Source: Microvirga vignae
GTDB taxonomy: Bacteria; Pseudomonadota; Alphaproteobacteria; Rhizobiales; Beijerinckiaceae
Direction of reading: 5' to 3'
Assembly (NCBI RefSeq): GCF_001017175.1
Contig: NZ_LCYG01000016.1
Span: forward strand, 124,001 to 188,000
Length of the DNA stretch: 64,000 nt
In this document: piece by piece, positions 8,834 through 16,176 of the stretch
How the letters are laid out: the number at the start of each line of letters is the position of its first letter
Position numbering within the stretch: the stretch's first letter is position 1
The notes under the pieces: generated by a model
Databases searched by the model: none
The model's input: the letters and a program-made list of their open reading frames with translations, nothing else
What the model was told of the DNA's origin: nothing
Translations under genes and position numbers: made by a program

Positions 8834-10162
8834 CTATTTCAAGCGAACCCCCCTGTAGCCCTTCCTGCCAAGCCTCTTGATCTGCTCCGGCCCCTTCCCG
8901 ACCTGCCTCTGCATACGTTCAGCAAAACTGCTGAAGGTGCCTGCACGCTCACCCCTACCCTCAGCGAAGCTCTGCCAACTCCGGAACAACTCTCTTGAAC
9001 CGGTGTAGGTATCATTCGTGGCGAGTTCACACCGTTCTTCGAACCACTCGGCAAATGCATCCTGAACGGAGAGATAGTCATCAGTCGCCGCTCTCAAAGA
9101 AGTCGGCACTTGAAGTCGCTCCTTTTGCCACTCAAGGCACCCATTGATTATCCAACGAAGAATGCCTGACCACTCATCGCGGAGTGTCTGCTCTAAGTGG
9201 GGATCAAGTGCGGGTGGAACATAGTTGAACGGCAAGACAATGAGCCGTCGCCGCATTGCCTGATCAACCGTCCTCAAGTTCGGCGCGTGATTTCCGGCAA
9301 ATACGAGTTTGAAGATAGGGATGTAGGTGAACCGGTGCCCGTAGAGGTGGCGTGTGCTGATGGCGTCTCCACCGCTTAATTCCTTAAGGCGTGCGGACGC
9401 CCACTCTTGCCCTTCCTCTGTTTCCGATGCCGTTACAAGCCGAATGCCAACAAGGTTTGCAATGTCCTCCGGATGAGCGTCATTTTTCTTTGCAGTGAAT
9501 GTACTCATTGAGGCGGCTTTCGCGTGGTCACCCATTATTCCAAGTAGCGTTCGTATGAAGACGCTCTTACCGTTCCCTCCTGGCCCATAGATGAAGGTGA
9601 TTGCCTGCTCATTTGTAAGACCAGTCAGGCAGTAGCCAGCCAAACGCTTCAGGAATGCTGCAAAGTCAGCATCCTCTTTGCTGACCTGCCCGACAAACCT
9701 TTTCCATGTGGGGCAATGTTCCTCCTCGGTCGGCGCTACGGCCACAAGTTTTGTGATCATGTCCTCTGGCTTGGATAAGCGCCACTGGCCCGACCGAAGG
9801 TCGATCGTTCTTCCATCAGGGCATGCGATTAGCAAAGGGTCTTTGTCCCACTGTGAACTCTTGGCTCGCAACAGAGGGTCAGTTGTGAGCAGACGCTTCA
9901 CGTTGTTGATGAAAGACATGCGGCCTAGACGCTTGCGAGTGTCCTCAGAGCCGCCCTTTGCGAGTTCGCGGCATGCTGAGCGAACGTGTTCCGTCACCGC
10001 TGCTTCATCAAGCTGCCAGTGCGTGCCTGTCCAGTGATGCCAGCCCTTCTCTAGGTCTGATCTGATGAGGTTGGCCAAAATTTTCGCGAGGTATGTTGCA
10101 ACGATATCTTCTGTAAATAGCCCACGAGGAGCAGAGATTTCAGTGTTATAGAATGTATTCAT
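8834..10162 (-). CDS. D5/SF3-type replication helicase (phage/plasmid primase P4-family C-terminal part), 442 aa
   Basis: I chose ATG at 10160-10162 because AAGGACAAG precedes it; the frame is open 93 bases farther but without a better site. Residues about 145-190 form the D5_N-type lead, and FIYGPGGNGKSVFIR has the Walker A motif at 193-200. A Walker B-like IRLVTASETEEG and a LVFAGNHAPNL sensor strand follow, as in SF3 helicases of satellite elements. P4 alpha-type proteins are near 780 residues with an N-terminal primase; here that catalytic domain is missing and the protein starts with a short unrecognised region. It should unwind the element origin and recruit host factors. Confidence 0.85.
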   Translation of the reverse strand: MNTFYNTEISAPRGLFTEDIVATYLAKILANLIRSDLEKGWHHWTGTHWQLDEAAVTEHVRSACRELAKGGSEDTRKRLGRMSFINNVKRLLTTDPLLRAKSSQWDKDPLLIACPDGRTIDLRSGQWRLSKPEDMITKLVAVAPTEEEHCPTWKRFVGQVSKEDADFAAFLKRLAGYCLTGLTNEQAITFIYGPGGNGKSVFIRTLLGIMGDHAKAASMSTFTAKKNDAHPEDIANLVGIRLVTASETEEGQEWASARLKELSGGDAISTRHLYGHRFTYIPIFKLVFAGNHAPNLRTVDQAMRRRLIVLPFNYVPPALDPHLEQTLRDEWSGILRWIINGCLEWQKERLQVPTSLRAATDDYLSVQDAFAEWFEERCELATNDTYTGSRELFRSWQSFAEGRGERAGTFSSFAERMQRQVGKGPEQIKRLGRKGYRGVRLK

Positions 10163-10241
10163 CGTGACTTGTCCTTGTTTGTCACGGTGAGGCTTGCGGT
10201 ATATTAGAATATGTGCATAAGTATACATGGAACAACTACCT

Positions 10242-10267
10242 AACCGCTGCCTCACCTAGCGGCGGTT
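10242..10267. other. Hairpin between alpA-like and helicase genes
   Basis: AACCGC at 10242-10247 can pair with GCGGTT at 10262-10267 (or CCGCT with AGCGG inside it). On the plus strand it is followed by TTTCTTT, so it could end transcription on that strand or attenuate the minus-strand operon. Function is a guess. Confidence 0.35.
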
Positions 10268-10270
10268 TCT

Positions 10271-10492
10271 TTATGTCTGGGGTGAATTCTGGCTCTCTAG
10301 CCACTCACGGACGTCAGACGCTCGATAGTATACTTTGCGTCCAATCCTTACCTGTCTTAGGCCGCGACCCTCACAAGCCCACTTCGCCCAAGTCTGGGAC
10401 GCATAGCCGGTGTGCCGGGGCATTTGGTTTCGCGGGATGAGTACGTTGCCATCAGGAAGTGGTTCTAGCCAAAGGTGTTCAGAAGTCATCAA
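10271..10492 (-). CDS. AlpA/excisionase-like helix-turn-helix protein, 73 aa
   Basis: The sequence has the small MerR-like winged-helix layout of AlpA and phage excisionases: an N-terminal recognition helix (GYASQTWAKWACEG), a beta wing (LRQVRIGRKVYYRASDV) and a final helix (REWLESQ). In satellite elements such proteins bind near the integrase or replication operon and control excision. It lies between the integrase and the helicase gene, on the same strand, as in P4-type elements. It may start at the first or second Met; the second gives 72 residues. Confidence 0.8.
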   Translation of the reverse strand: MMTSEHLWLEPLPDGNVLIPRNQMPRHTGYASQTWAKWACEGRGLRQVRIGRKVYYRASDVREWLESQNSPQT

Positions 10493-10856
10493 TTGCTCTC
10501 CATGCTTCGGAATGGAGAGGAAGCTAAAATGGCGTTGTTATGAGTAAATAGAAACTTTCAATTTTTATAGCGTAAGACATTAGAATGCATTGAAAAATTC
10601 TATTACGACTTCTTGCGTTTAGCTACGAGCGTATAACTGTTTGCAGCGAATGCTAAACTGGGAGTGCCGATATTTGTAGCTGTCGAACGATGTTTCTCGA
10701 TTCGGATGTGCATTGCATGCCTCGCTTACGAGAATGCGAGTGCGTGTCTAAATGCCAGTTTGGCAACTAGGCATCTCGCCTGTTACCGCGGTGGCTCATC
10801 GCGAGAGGTGCTAGTCTGAGCCGCCGCCGCAACAGTGGAGTGGTTTCCAGGTGTCC
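10493..10856. other. Non-coding gap of 364 bases between integrase and alpA-like gene
   Basis: No gene seen. The half nearer alpA is A+T-rich (10540-10690) and is the natural place for the alpA promoter and for arm-type integrase sites. I could not define the sites. Confidence 0.4.
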
Positions 10857-11852
10857 TTACTTCGAATAGGCTGAGAGCAACTTCGCAGCAATCAACTCGG
10901 CCTTTGGATGAGTGTACCGGAACAGCATGCGCGGATCACGGTGACCGCTAACCATCGCTACTTCCGGAACGCTCAAGCCAAGTTCAAATAAGCGGCTGAC
11001 GGCCTCGTGCCTCAGATCGTGAAAGCGGAGGTCCTGCACTCCAGCCCTCTTTACAAGTCGATCCCATCCCTGGCGCACTGCATAAGGCTTCACAGGAAAG
11101 ACGTGATCAGCGTGCCGGGATATCGATGAAAGCGTTTGAATCGCAACCGGTGATAGCGGCACAATCCGCTCATGCCCGTTCTTGGTTTGCGTAAGCTGGA
11201 TCAAGCGAGAGTTGAGATCGACATTCTCCCACCTGATCGACAGGAGTTCACCGCGCCGCATTCCGGTCTCAATAGCGAGGATCACCATTGGCTTCACCCA
11301 ATTCGCTCTGGCACGATCAACTGCCTGCCAGAATGTTTTCAGGTCTTCAGGAGTGAGGCGGCGCTGACGGGCTTTACCAGGAGAGGGAAGGGTAATCTGG
11401 CGCACTGGATTTGTTGGAATGGCTAAGCCCCATTCCTTTCGAGCCACTTCGAAACAATGCTGCAGGATTGCCAATTCCCGGCGAGCCGTGCCGCTGGTGA
11501 CTGTTTTGAGGCGAGTGTCTCGATATTGAGCCACCATCGCTCCAGACACCTTATCAAGCGTCGCCTTGCTTATATGGTGGGACCGAATGACCCGGAGCTT
11601 GGATCTTTCCCGGTCAGCTCCGCGCTTGCATGCTGTGATCTCCCTCTCGTAACGCTCAAGCAGGTCTGAAACTGTGTAGCTCTTTAGCTCCCGATGGTTT
11701 GAGGGCAATTCAGCGCGATCAATAGCCCGCTCCTGGTCACGCGCCCAGGCAATTGCATCAGCGTGAGTGTCGAATGACTTCGTAAGGGAGGGATAGCCTT
11801 TGCGGCGTACCTGCGCTTCCCAGCGCGAGCCGCGTTTACGAATGGCAGCCAT
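10857..11852 (-). CDS. Tyrosine recombinase (integrase), 331 aa
   Basis: A SAM-like core-binding domain (about 58-145) is followed by the catalytic domain with all expected residues: Arg199 in ETGMRRGEL, Lys224 in QTKNGHER, His278 and Arg281 in FHDLRHE, His304 in SGHRDP, and Tyr313 in FRYTH. The first 45 residues form the arm-binding region of phage-type integrases. It lies 107 bases from the 3' end of tRNA-Ser and points away from it, the usual arrangement for an element that uses the tRNA gene as attB. It therefore sets the right border of the island. Confidence 0.95.
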   Translation of the reverse strand: MAAIRKRGSRWEAQVRRKGYPSLTKSFDTHADAIAWARDQERAIDRAELPSNHRELKSYTVSDLLERYEREITACKRGADRERSKLRVIRSHHISKATLDKVSGAMVAQYRDTRLKTVTSGTARRELAILQHCFEVARKEWGLAIPTNPVRQITLPSPGKARQRRLTPEDLKTFWQAVDRARANWVKPMVILAIETGMRRGELLSIRWENVDLNSRLIQLTQTKNGHERIVPLSPVAIQTLSSISRHADHVFPVKPYAVRQGWDRLVKRAGVQDLRFHDLRHEAVSRLFELGLSVPEVAMVSGHRDPRMLFRYTHPKAELIAAKLLSAYSK

Positions 11853-11959
11853 ATGTCGTCCGTCTGTCGCTGTGGCACGAGTGTGGCGGATCGATTTTTC
11901 GGGCTGTTTCGGCGAATGAGGCGCTCTGGCCTATAACCCTTAGACTTCAAAGGGTTAGA

Positions 11960-12049
11960 TGGCGGAGAGGGGGAGATTCGAACTCCCGATACGGTTGCCC
12001 GTATGCCGCATTTCGAGTGCGGTGCATTCAACCACTCTGCCACCTCTCC
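11960..12049 (-). tRNA. tRNA-Ser (anticodon CGA)
   Basis: Read on the minus strand, the 90-base gene starts GGAGAGG and ends CCTCTCC-G-CCA, so the seven-pair acceptor stem closes and CCA is encoded. The anticodon loop CTCGAAA reads CGA. A long variable arm (ATACGGGCAACCGTAT) marks serine. The T loop GTTCGAATC is standard. It is the probable attachment site of the island next to it. Confidence 0.97.
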
Positions 12050-12314
12050 GGAGGGCGAAAGGCCGTGGGCTCCGCTGGTTGAGGCCGGGTGGATATCATG
12101 GGCCGCATTCCATAAAGATTGGCGGTCGCGTCCTGTACGACATTGATGGGTCGGAGGCGTGGCAGAAGCGCCGAACACGTGGCCCGACAGAGCTACACAG
12201 CGCGTTAGCAGACGCGACCTATGAGACCCGCAGGCCGTGTCGTATCCGGCAATTGACAGCTGGGGTGGCACAGGATCACCATTCCAAGGTGGGGGCGCCA
12301 CAAGGATGGCTGCC

Positions 12315-12839
12315 ATGGACACTTTCGACCACATCCTGAACTGGACGCTGAAGCAGGGCTCGCACACCTTTCCCGGTCAGGATGGTGGAACCTGTATCAA
12401 CGAAGCGGCTGTCGTCGCGGCAGGCTTTCCGTACCGGCCCGTCCGCTCCGTGCAGGATATGCCGGATTGCTTCTCGCGCCCGATCTGCGCGCTCGCGATG
12501 CAGCTGAACGATGAAGCGACCGATGAGGAGCGCCAACACCTGCTGCCCTTTGTGACCCGCCTGGCCTGCGCTGACACGCCAGAGGTTGAGCGGGAGCGGG
12601 AGGTCTACATCGCGTCCCGCTTGAGGCACCATCTTCCGTTCCGGGGACGACTCGAGATCCTCAGGGGAGCCCTCACGATCGGACGGCACGCTGACCTGCT
12701 GGGGCCGGAGGAGGTGAGGACACGCATGGCTGTCGTTCAGCAGAGTGCAGCAACCCCCACCTCCGTGGCGGACCACCCCATGTTCGCCAAAATCAAGAGC
12801 TGGTTCGGCTCGGCTAAGAAGGCAGAGCCTGCGAACTGA
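12315..12839 (+). CDS. Conserved-looking hypothetical protein, 174 aa
   Basis: The frame is open from 12237, but AAGGA at about 12302 and the sequence after it favour ATG at 12315 (MDTFDHILNWTLKQG). I do not recognise a domain. The protein is acidic and Arg-rich, with four Cys spread between residues 20 and 85 (CINEAAV, DCFSRPIC, LACAD) and no membrane segment. Its composition matches the core, not the island, so it lies outside the element. It has no partner on its strand nearby. Confidence 0.6.
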   Translation: MDTFDHILNWTLKQGSHTFPGQDGGTCINEAAVVAAGFPYRPVRSVQDMPDCFSRPICALAMQLNDEATDEERQHLLPFVTRLACADTPEVEREREVYIASRLRHHLPFRGRLEILRGALTIGRHADLLGPEEVRTRMAVVQQSAATPTSVADHPMFAKIKSWFGSAKKAEPAN

Positions 12840-13600
12840 CTGGACGACGCTTCCGAGAGGCGTGGGAGAAGAGCTAGAATACGGGATTGTCCCCAGCATC
12901 CTGGGTCAAAAGGCTCCCAACCTGGGTGCTTCAACTCATGTGCCCGGAGCACGACTCTTGGACCATAGAGCTGTCGACGTGTGCAACAAAATCTTAGGGT
13001 AATCTGTTGCTGTTGAGGCATGTCGCAGCAGCAGAGCCCGAAAGTACAGAGTCTATTCGAGCCTGACCTTGGCGATATCAGAATCTAGGTTGAGTCTTGC
13101 GTGTCGGGGAAATGGCGACTCGACTGGGGCTTGACTTGCGCTGCCTGAGTGATCGACTCGTTCCGACTCGGATTCCCAGTGGAAATCACAATCACGATTA
13201 ATCGATTCTTATAGATCGACTCCACACGTAACACCGAATCGGTTCATCTCTCAGGTGTTGCGAGAGAGTGGAGTTCACAACGTCCGATAGCTTGAGCCAC
13301 CAAGATCATCAGTGCTTCCGAGAGGTCCCTCGCCAGACGGGCTTCCGGGAGATCGTCGTGTTGGTGCTTGAAGAAGCCGGTCACGAGATCGAAGCCGGCA
13401 CAAGAGAGCGCATTCGGTCTCATCGGGCTGTGACGATCCCCGACCTCGCAATACTCTTCGACAGGAGAAGACAACCGTGAACTAAGGCTAGGCAAAGCAA
13501 AAGGCCCACGAAGCTGGAAACTTCGAGGGCCTTTGGAGTCACCGAGGGACGGCGACCGGATTAGTTTGGCGACAATCCTTATGCCATCCCGACAAGCTAT
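12840..13600. other. Gap of 761 bases upstream of repC with iteron-like repeats
   Basis: No convincing gene. CGACTCG occurs at 13116-13122, 13154-13160 and 13164-13170, with a near copy CGACTCC at 13217-13223. CGATTAATCG at 13195-13204 is a 10-base palindrome. Clustered short repeats next to a replication initiator gene can be initiator-binding sites, but their spacing is irregular, so this is tentative. Confidence 0.35.
13499..13534 (+). terminator. Hairpin upstream of repC
   Basis: AAAGGCCC and ACGAAG pair with CTTCG and GGGCCTTT around a short loop. Only GG follows the last TTT, so it is a modest terminator; it can act on either strand. It may also serve as a leader structure that limits repC expression, as structured leaders do in repABC replicons. 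Confidence 0.5.
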
Positions 13601-14941
13601 GTGTCAAGAACATCGGTTTCGGTGAACGCTCCCGCTTTGCCCTCAACATGGAGGGACGCGATGCAGCTTGCATCGTCTGGAGGCCGGCGGCTGAGACATG
13701 CCGCTCTGGCCGCGAGGAAATTTGTGCTCGAACCTGGGCGCACCGTCACACGAAAAGAGCTATCCGCTGCTGCTCGTGATGCTGAAAGGGCACTCCGTCT
13801 GAGCGCACCGCAACGACTTGTCTTGGGCCAGCTCGTCGTCTGCTGGGGCGAACACCAAATGGACCGACTTCTCGTCTGGCCGTCCAACCAGCGGATGATG
13901 GCGGCCACCGGATTATCAGAACGATCGATCCGCAATGCCATCCGGGCCCTGATCGAGCTTCAGGTGCTCATCCCGAGGGACTCCCCAAACGGCAAGCGCT
14001 ATGCCGTCCGGGATGAGAAGGGGACTGTCATTGACGCATTCGGCTTCGATCTGACGCCACTTTATGCGCGTCGAAGCGAATGGGCTGCCACCACCGCCGC
14101 GCAACGGCAGCTCAAGGAACTCCTGAAGCGCTCCTTTGATGAGATCACGGTCTGCCGTCGTGCCACCGAAGAGGCTTTGAGTGCACTGGCTCAGCACCAC
14201 CCCGCTGTTGATCGCACTGAGCTTGAGAACCGCCTCAGTACCCTGAAAGCCCGCACCCCAAAACGCTCCAGGGCCACCCTCCCGGCCGGGCTCGTCGAAG
14301 CCTGGGTTGAGATAAGACATCTCGTGGAAGAAGCCTTCTATCAGGCAAGCTGTGACGGCACCAATTGCCGACACATTGAGGCAGAGAATGAATCCTTGAG
14401 TGAGACTTGTCACAATGGCCGCCGGGATGACGCTGAGCCCGCTGCTCAAGACGCTTTATCCACTCAGCTGTCACTACCGGCCTTGATCGTGGAAGCGTGT
14501 CCCGTGATCTCCGATTGTGCTCACCCGATCCGAGATGCTGTCGATGTTGTTTCGGCAGGGCGCTTCCTTCGAGCCTCCTTGGGGGCCCACCCAAGCGCCT
14601 GGAATGAGGCTGTCGAGGACATCGGGGCCATTCGTGCTGCGACAGCCGTGATCTACGTCTTGCAACTCTATGACAACGATGCCTCAAGCGGCAAACACAG
14701 CATCCGAAACCCTGGTGGGTACTTCCGGTCCATTATTCGCCTCATTAAGAGCGGCGAAATCGACCTTCAGACCGAGCTGCTTGCCTTGCGGAGGCACAAG
14801 CTTGCTCGAAGGTCCAAAGTCGCTAGACCGGGCAGTGAGGTGTGTTATGGCCCACTTCGGAAGCCATCGGCGCATGCAGACACCCTCCCAGGGAAGCGGG
14901 TGACAGCCGACAGTAACCGATGTCTAGCCCACGGGTTATAG
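13601..14941 (+). CDS. repC: RepC-type plasmid replication initiator, 446 aa, without repA/repB
   Basis: Residues 60-150 match the RepC N-terminal winged-helix part: LSAPQRLVLGQLV, WPSNQRMMAATGLSERSIRNAI, then the hallmark RDSPNGKRYAVRDEKG and AFGFDLTPL. Near the end, IRNPGGYFRSIIR with a following GEI matches the C-terminal domain. RepC binds its own coding region to start replication of repABC plasmids. The GTG at 13601 gives 446 residues; ATG at 13661 has a far better ribosome site (GGAGGGA) and may be the true start (426 residues). No repA, repB or partition gene lies in the window, so this is a solitary or relict initiator. Confidence 0.85.
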   Translation: MSRTSVSVNAPALPSTWRDAMQLASSGGRRLRHAALAARKFVLEPGRTVTRKELSAAARDAERALRLSAPQRLVLGQLVVCWGEHQMDRLLVWPSNQRMMAATGLSERSIRNAIRALIELQVLIPRDSPNGKRYAVRDEKGTVIDAFGFDLTPLYARRSEWAATTAAQRQLKELLKRSFDEITVCRRATEEALSALAQHHPAVDRTELENRLSTLKARTPKRSRATLPAGLVEAWVEIRHLVEEAFYQASCDGTNCRHIEAENESLSETCHNGRRDDAEPAAQDALSTQLSLPALIVEACPVISDCAHPIRDAVDVVSAGRFLRASLGAHPSAWNEAVEDIGAIRAATAVIYVLQLYDNDASSGKHSIRNPGGYFRSIIRLIKSGEIDLQTELLALRRHKLARRSKVARPGSEVCYGPLRKPSAHADTLPGKRVTADSNRCLAHGL

Positions 14942-15021
14942 GGCGAGCACTAGCGGCATTGCCATTTAAAGGGCAGCTGGTGCCTATGACAGTGGAGTTG
15001 TGATTGGGTAAAGGCCCTACG

Positions 15022-15049
15022 GAAGGACCATTCTTGAAGGACCATTCTT
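15022..15049 (+). repeat. Exact tandem duplication of a 14-base Shine-Dalgarno unit
   Basis: GAAGGACCATTCTT is present twice head to tail (15022-15035 and 15036-15049), and the ATG of the next gene follows with no gap. Each unit carries GAAGGA. The second copy has normal spacing for initiation. Confidence 0.9.
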
Positions 15050-16102
15050 ATGGAGATCGGACTCTTCACATTCGGCGACGTGGGCGCCGATCCCGTGACA
15101 GGATGCTCGGTCAGCCCAGCCGAGCGCCTCCGGAACCTCGTTGAGGAGATCGTCCTCGCCGACCAGGTCGGGCTTGATGTGTTCGGCCTCGGTGAGCACC
15201 ATCGGCCCGACTATGCAGTTTCAGCACCCGCTGTGGCACTGGCAGCCGCTGCGACTCAGACGAACCGCATTCGCCTGACGAGCGCGGTGACGGTGCTGAG
15301 CTCTGACGATCCAATTCGCGTGTTCCAGCAGTTCGCCACCCTCGACAATCTCAGCTACGGACGCGCTGAGATCATGGCCGGACGCGGCTCTTTCATCGAG
15401 TCCTTTCCCCTCTTCGGCTATGAACTCGACGATTACAACACGCTCTTTACGGAAAAGCTGCAACTCCTGATGCAGCTCAACGAGAGCGAGCGCGTCAGCT
15501 GGCCGGGCGGCCAGCATACTCCTGCCATTACGGATCGTGGCGTCTACCCACGGCCTTATCAGGAGAAGCTGCCGATCTGGATTGCGGTCGGCGGCACGCC
15601 CCAATCTGTCGCGCGGGCGGGGGTGCTCAACCTGCCACTGGCTCTGGCGATCATCGGAGGCGAGCCGGCGCGCTTTGCTCCCTTATTCGACCTCTACCGG
15701 CAGGCGGCTCAGCGGGCAGGGCATGATCCAGCAACCCTGAAGACGTCCATCAACGTGCATGGCTTCGTTGCCGACACTACTCAGGAAGCAGCCGATATCT
15801 TCTATGCCCCGCAAGCGGAGGTGATGAACCGGATCGGACGAGAGCGAGGCTGGCCACCGACGAGCCGTTCGCACTTCGACGCGGCCCGTGGTCCACGCGG
15901 CGCGCTCTTTGTCGGGAGCCCCGCAGAGGTAACGGACAAGATCCTGGCCGCGCACGAAATCTTCCGCTTCGACCGTTTCTTGATCCAGATGGCCATCGGT
16001 GTACTGGACCATGCCAAACTGATGCGGGCCATCGAAATCCTGGGGACGAAGGTCGCGCCGGAAGTGCGAAAGGCGCTCGATTTGAAACGGAGGACCGCGT
16101 GA
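15050..16102 (+). CDS. LLM-class (luciferase-like) flavin-dependent oxidoreductase, 350 aa
   Basis: The protein has the single-component luciferase-like monooxygenase layout: [10 protein letters not shown] strand, [11 protein letters not shown] with the conserved [30 protein letters not shown], and a C-terminal [13 protein letters not shown]. Such enzymes use reduced flavin (FMN or F420) to oxidise aldehydes or other substrates; the substrate cannot be told. Start at 15050 is fixed by two GAAGGA units right before it. It stands alone, followed by the convergent htpG gene. Confidence 0.9.
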   Translation: MEIGLFTFGDVGADPVTGCSVSPAERLRNLVEEIVLADQVGLDVFGLGEHHRPDYAVSAPAVALAAAATQTNRIRLTSAVTVLSSDDPIRVFQQFATLDNLSYGRAEIMAGRGSFIESFPLFGYELDDYNTLFTEKLQLLMQLNESERVSWPGGQHTPAITDRGVYPRPYQEKLPIWIAVGGTPQSVARAGVLNLPLALAIIGGEPARFAPLFDLYRQAAQRAGHDPATLKTSINVHGFVADTTQEAADIFYAPQAEVMNRIGRERGWPPTSRSHFDAARGPRGALFVGSPAEVTDKILAAHEIFRFDRFLIQMAIGVLDHAKLMRAIEILGTKVAPEVRKALDLKRRTA

Positions 16103-16176
16103 GCGGTTGTCCGAGTCGTAGCAGGAGGCAGTCATTGTTGACCGCACTCCCGCGAATGATCGTTCGCAGTCGCCTC

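Larger units (their letters stand above)
1..11959. mobile_element. Integrated satellite-like genomic island at tRNA-Ser(CGA), left end outside window
   Basis: The order from the tRNA inward is tyrosine recombinase, AlpA-like regulator, D5/SF3-type helicase (all minus strand), then a cargo of nuclease and membrane genes on the plus strand. Codon use and base composition are visibly more A+T-rich than after position 12,000. The recombinase lies about 108 bases from the 3' end of the tRNA-Ser gene, a usual integration target. By reading I found no second copy of the tRNA 3' end between 1 and 11,950, and the first gene is cut by the window edge, so the element extends to the left. The layout resembles P4-like satellites and phage-inducible islands; no capsid genes are seen here. 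Confidence 0.75.

Noticed and set aside
8660..8998. 112-codon plus frame across the end of the helicase gene
   Set aside because: It overlaps the helicase coding region on the other strand and the repeats, and has no recognisable domain.
13268..13480. 70-codon frame upstream of repC, also open on the other strand
   Set aside because: No ribosome site, no domain, both strands open because of composition; more likely a leader region.
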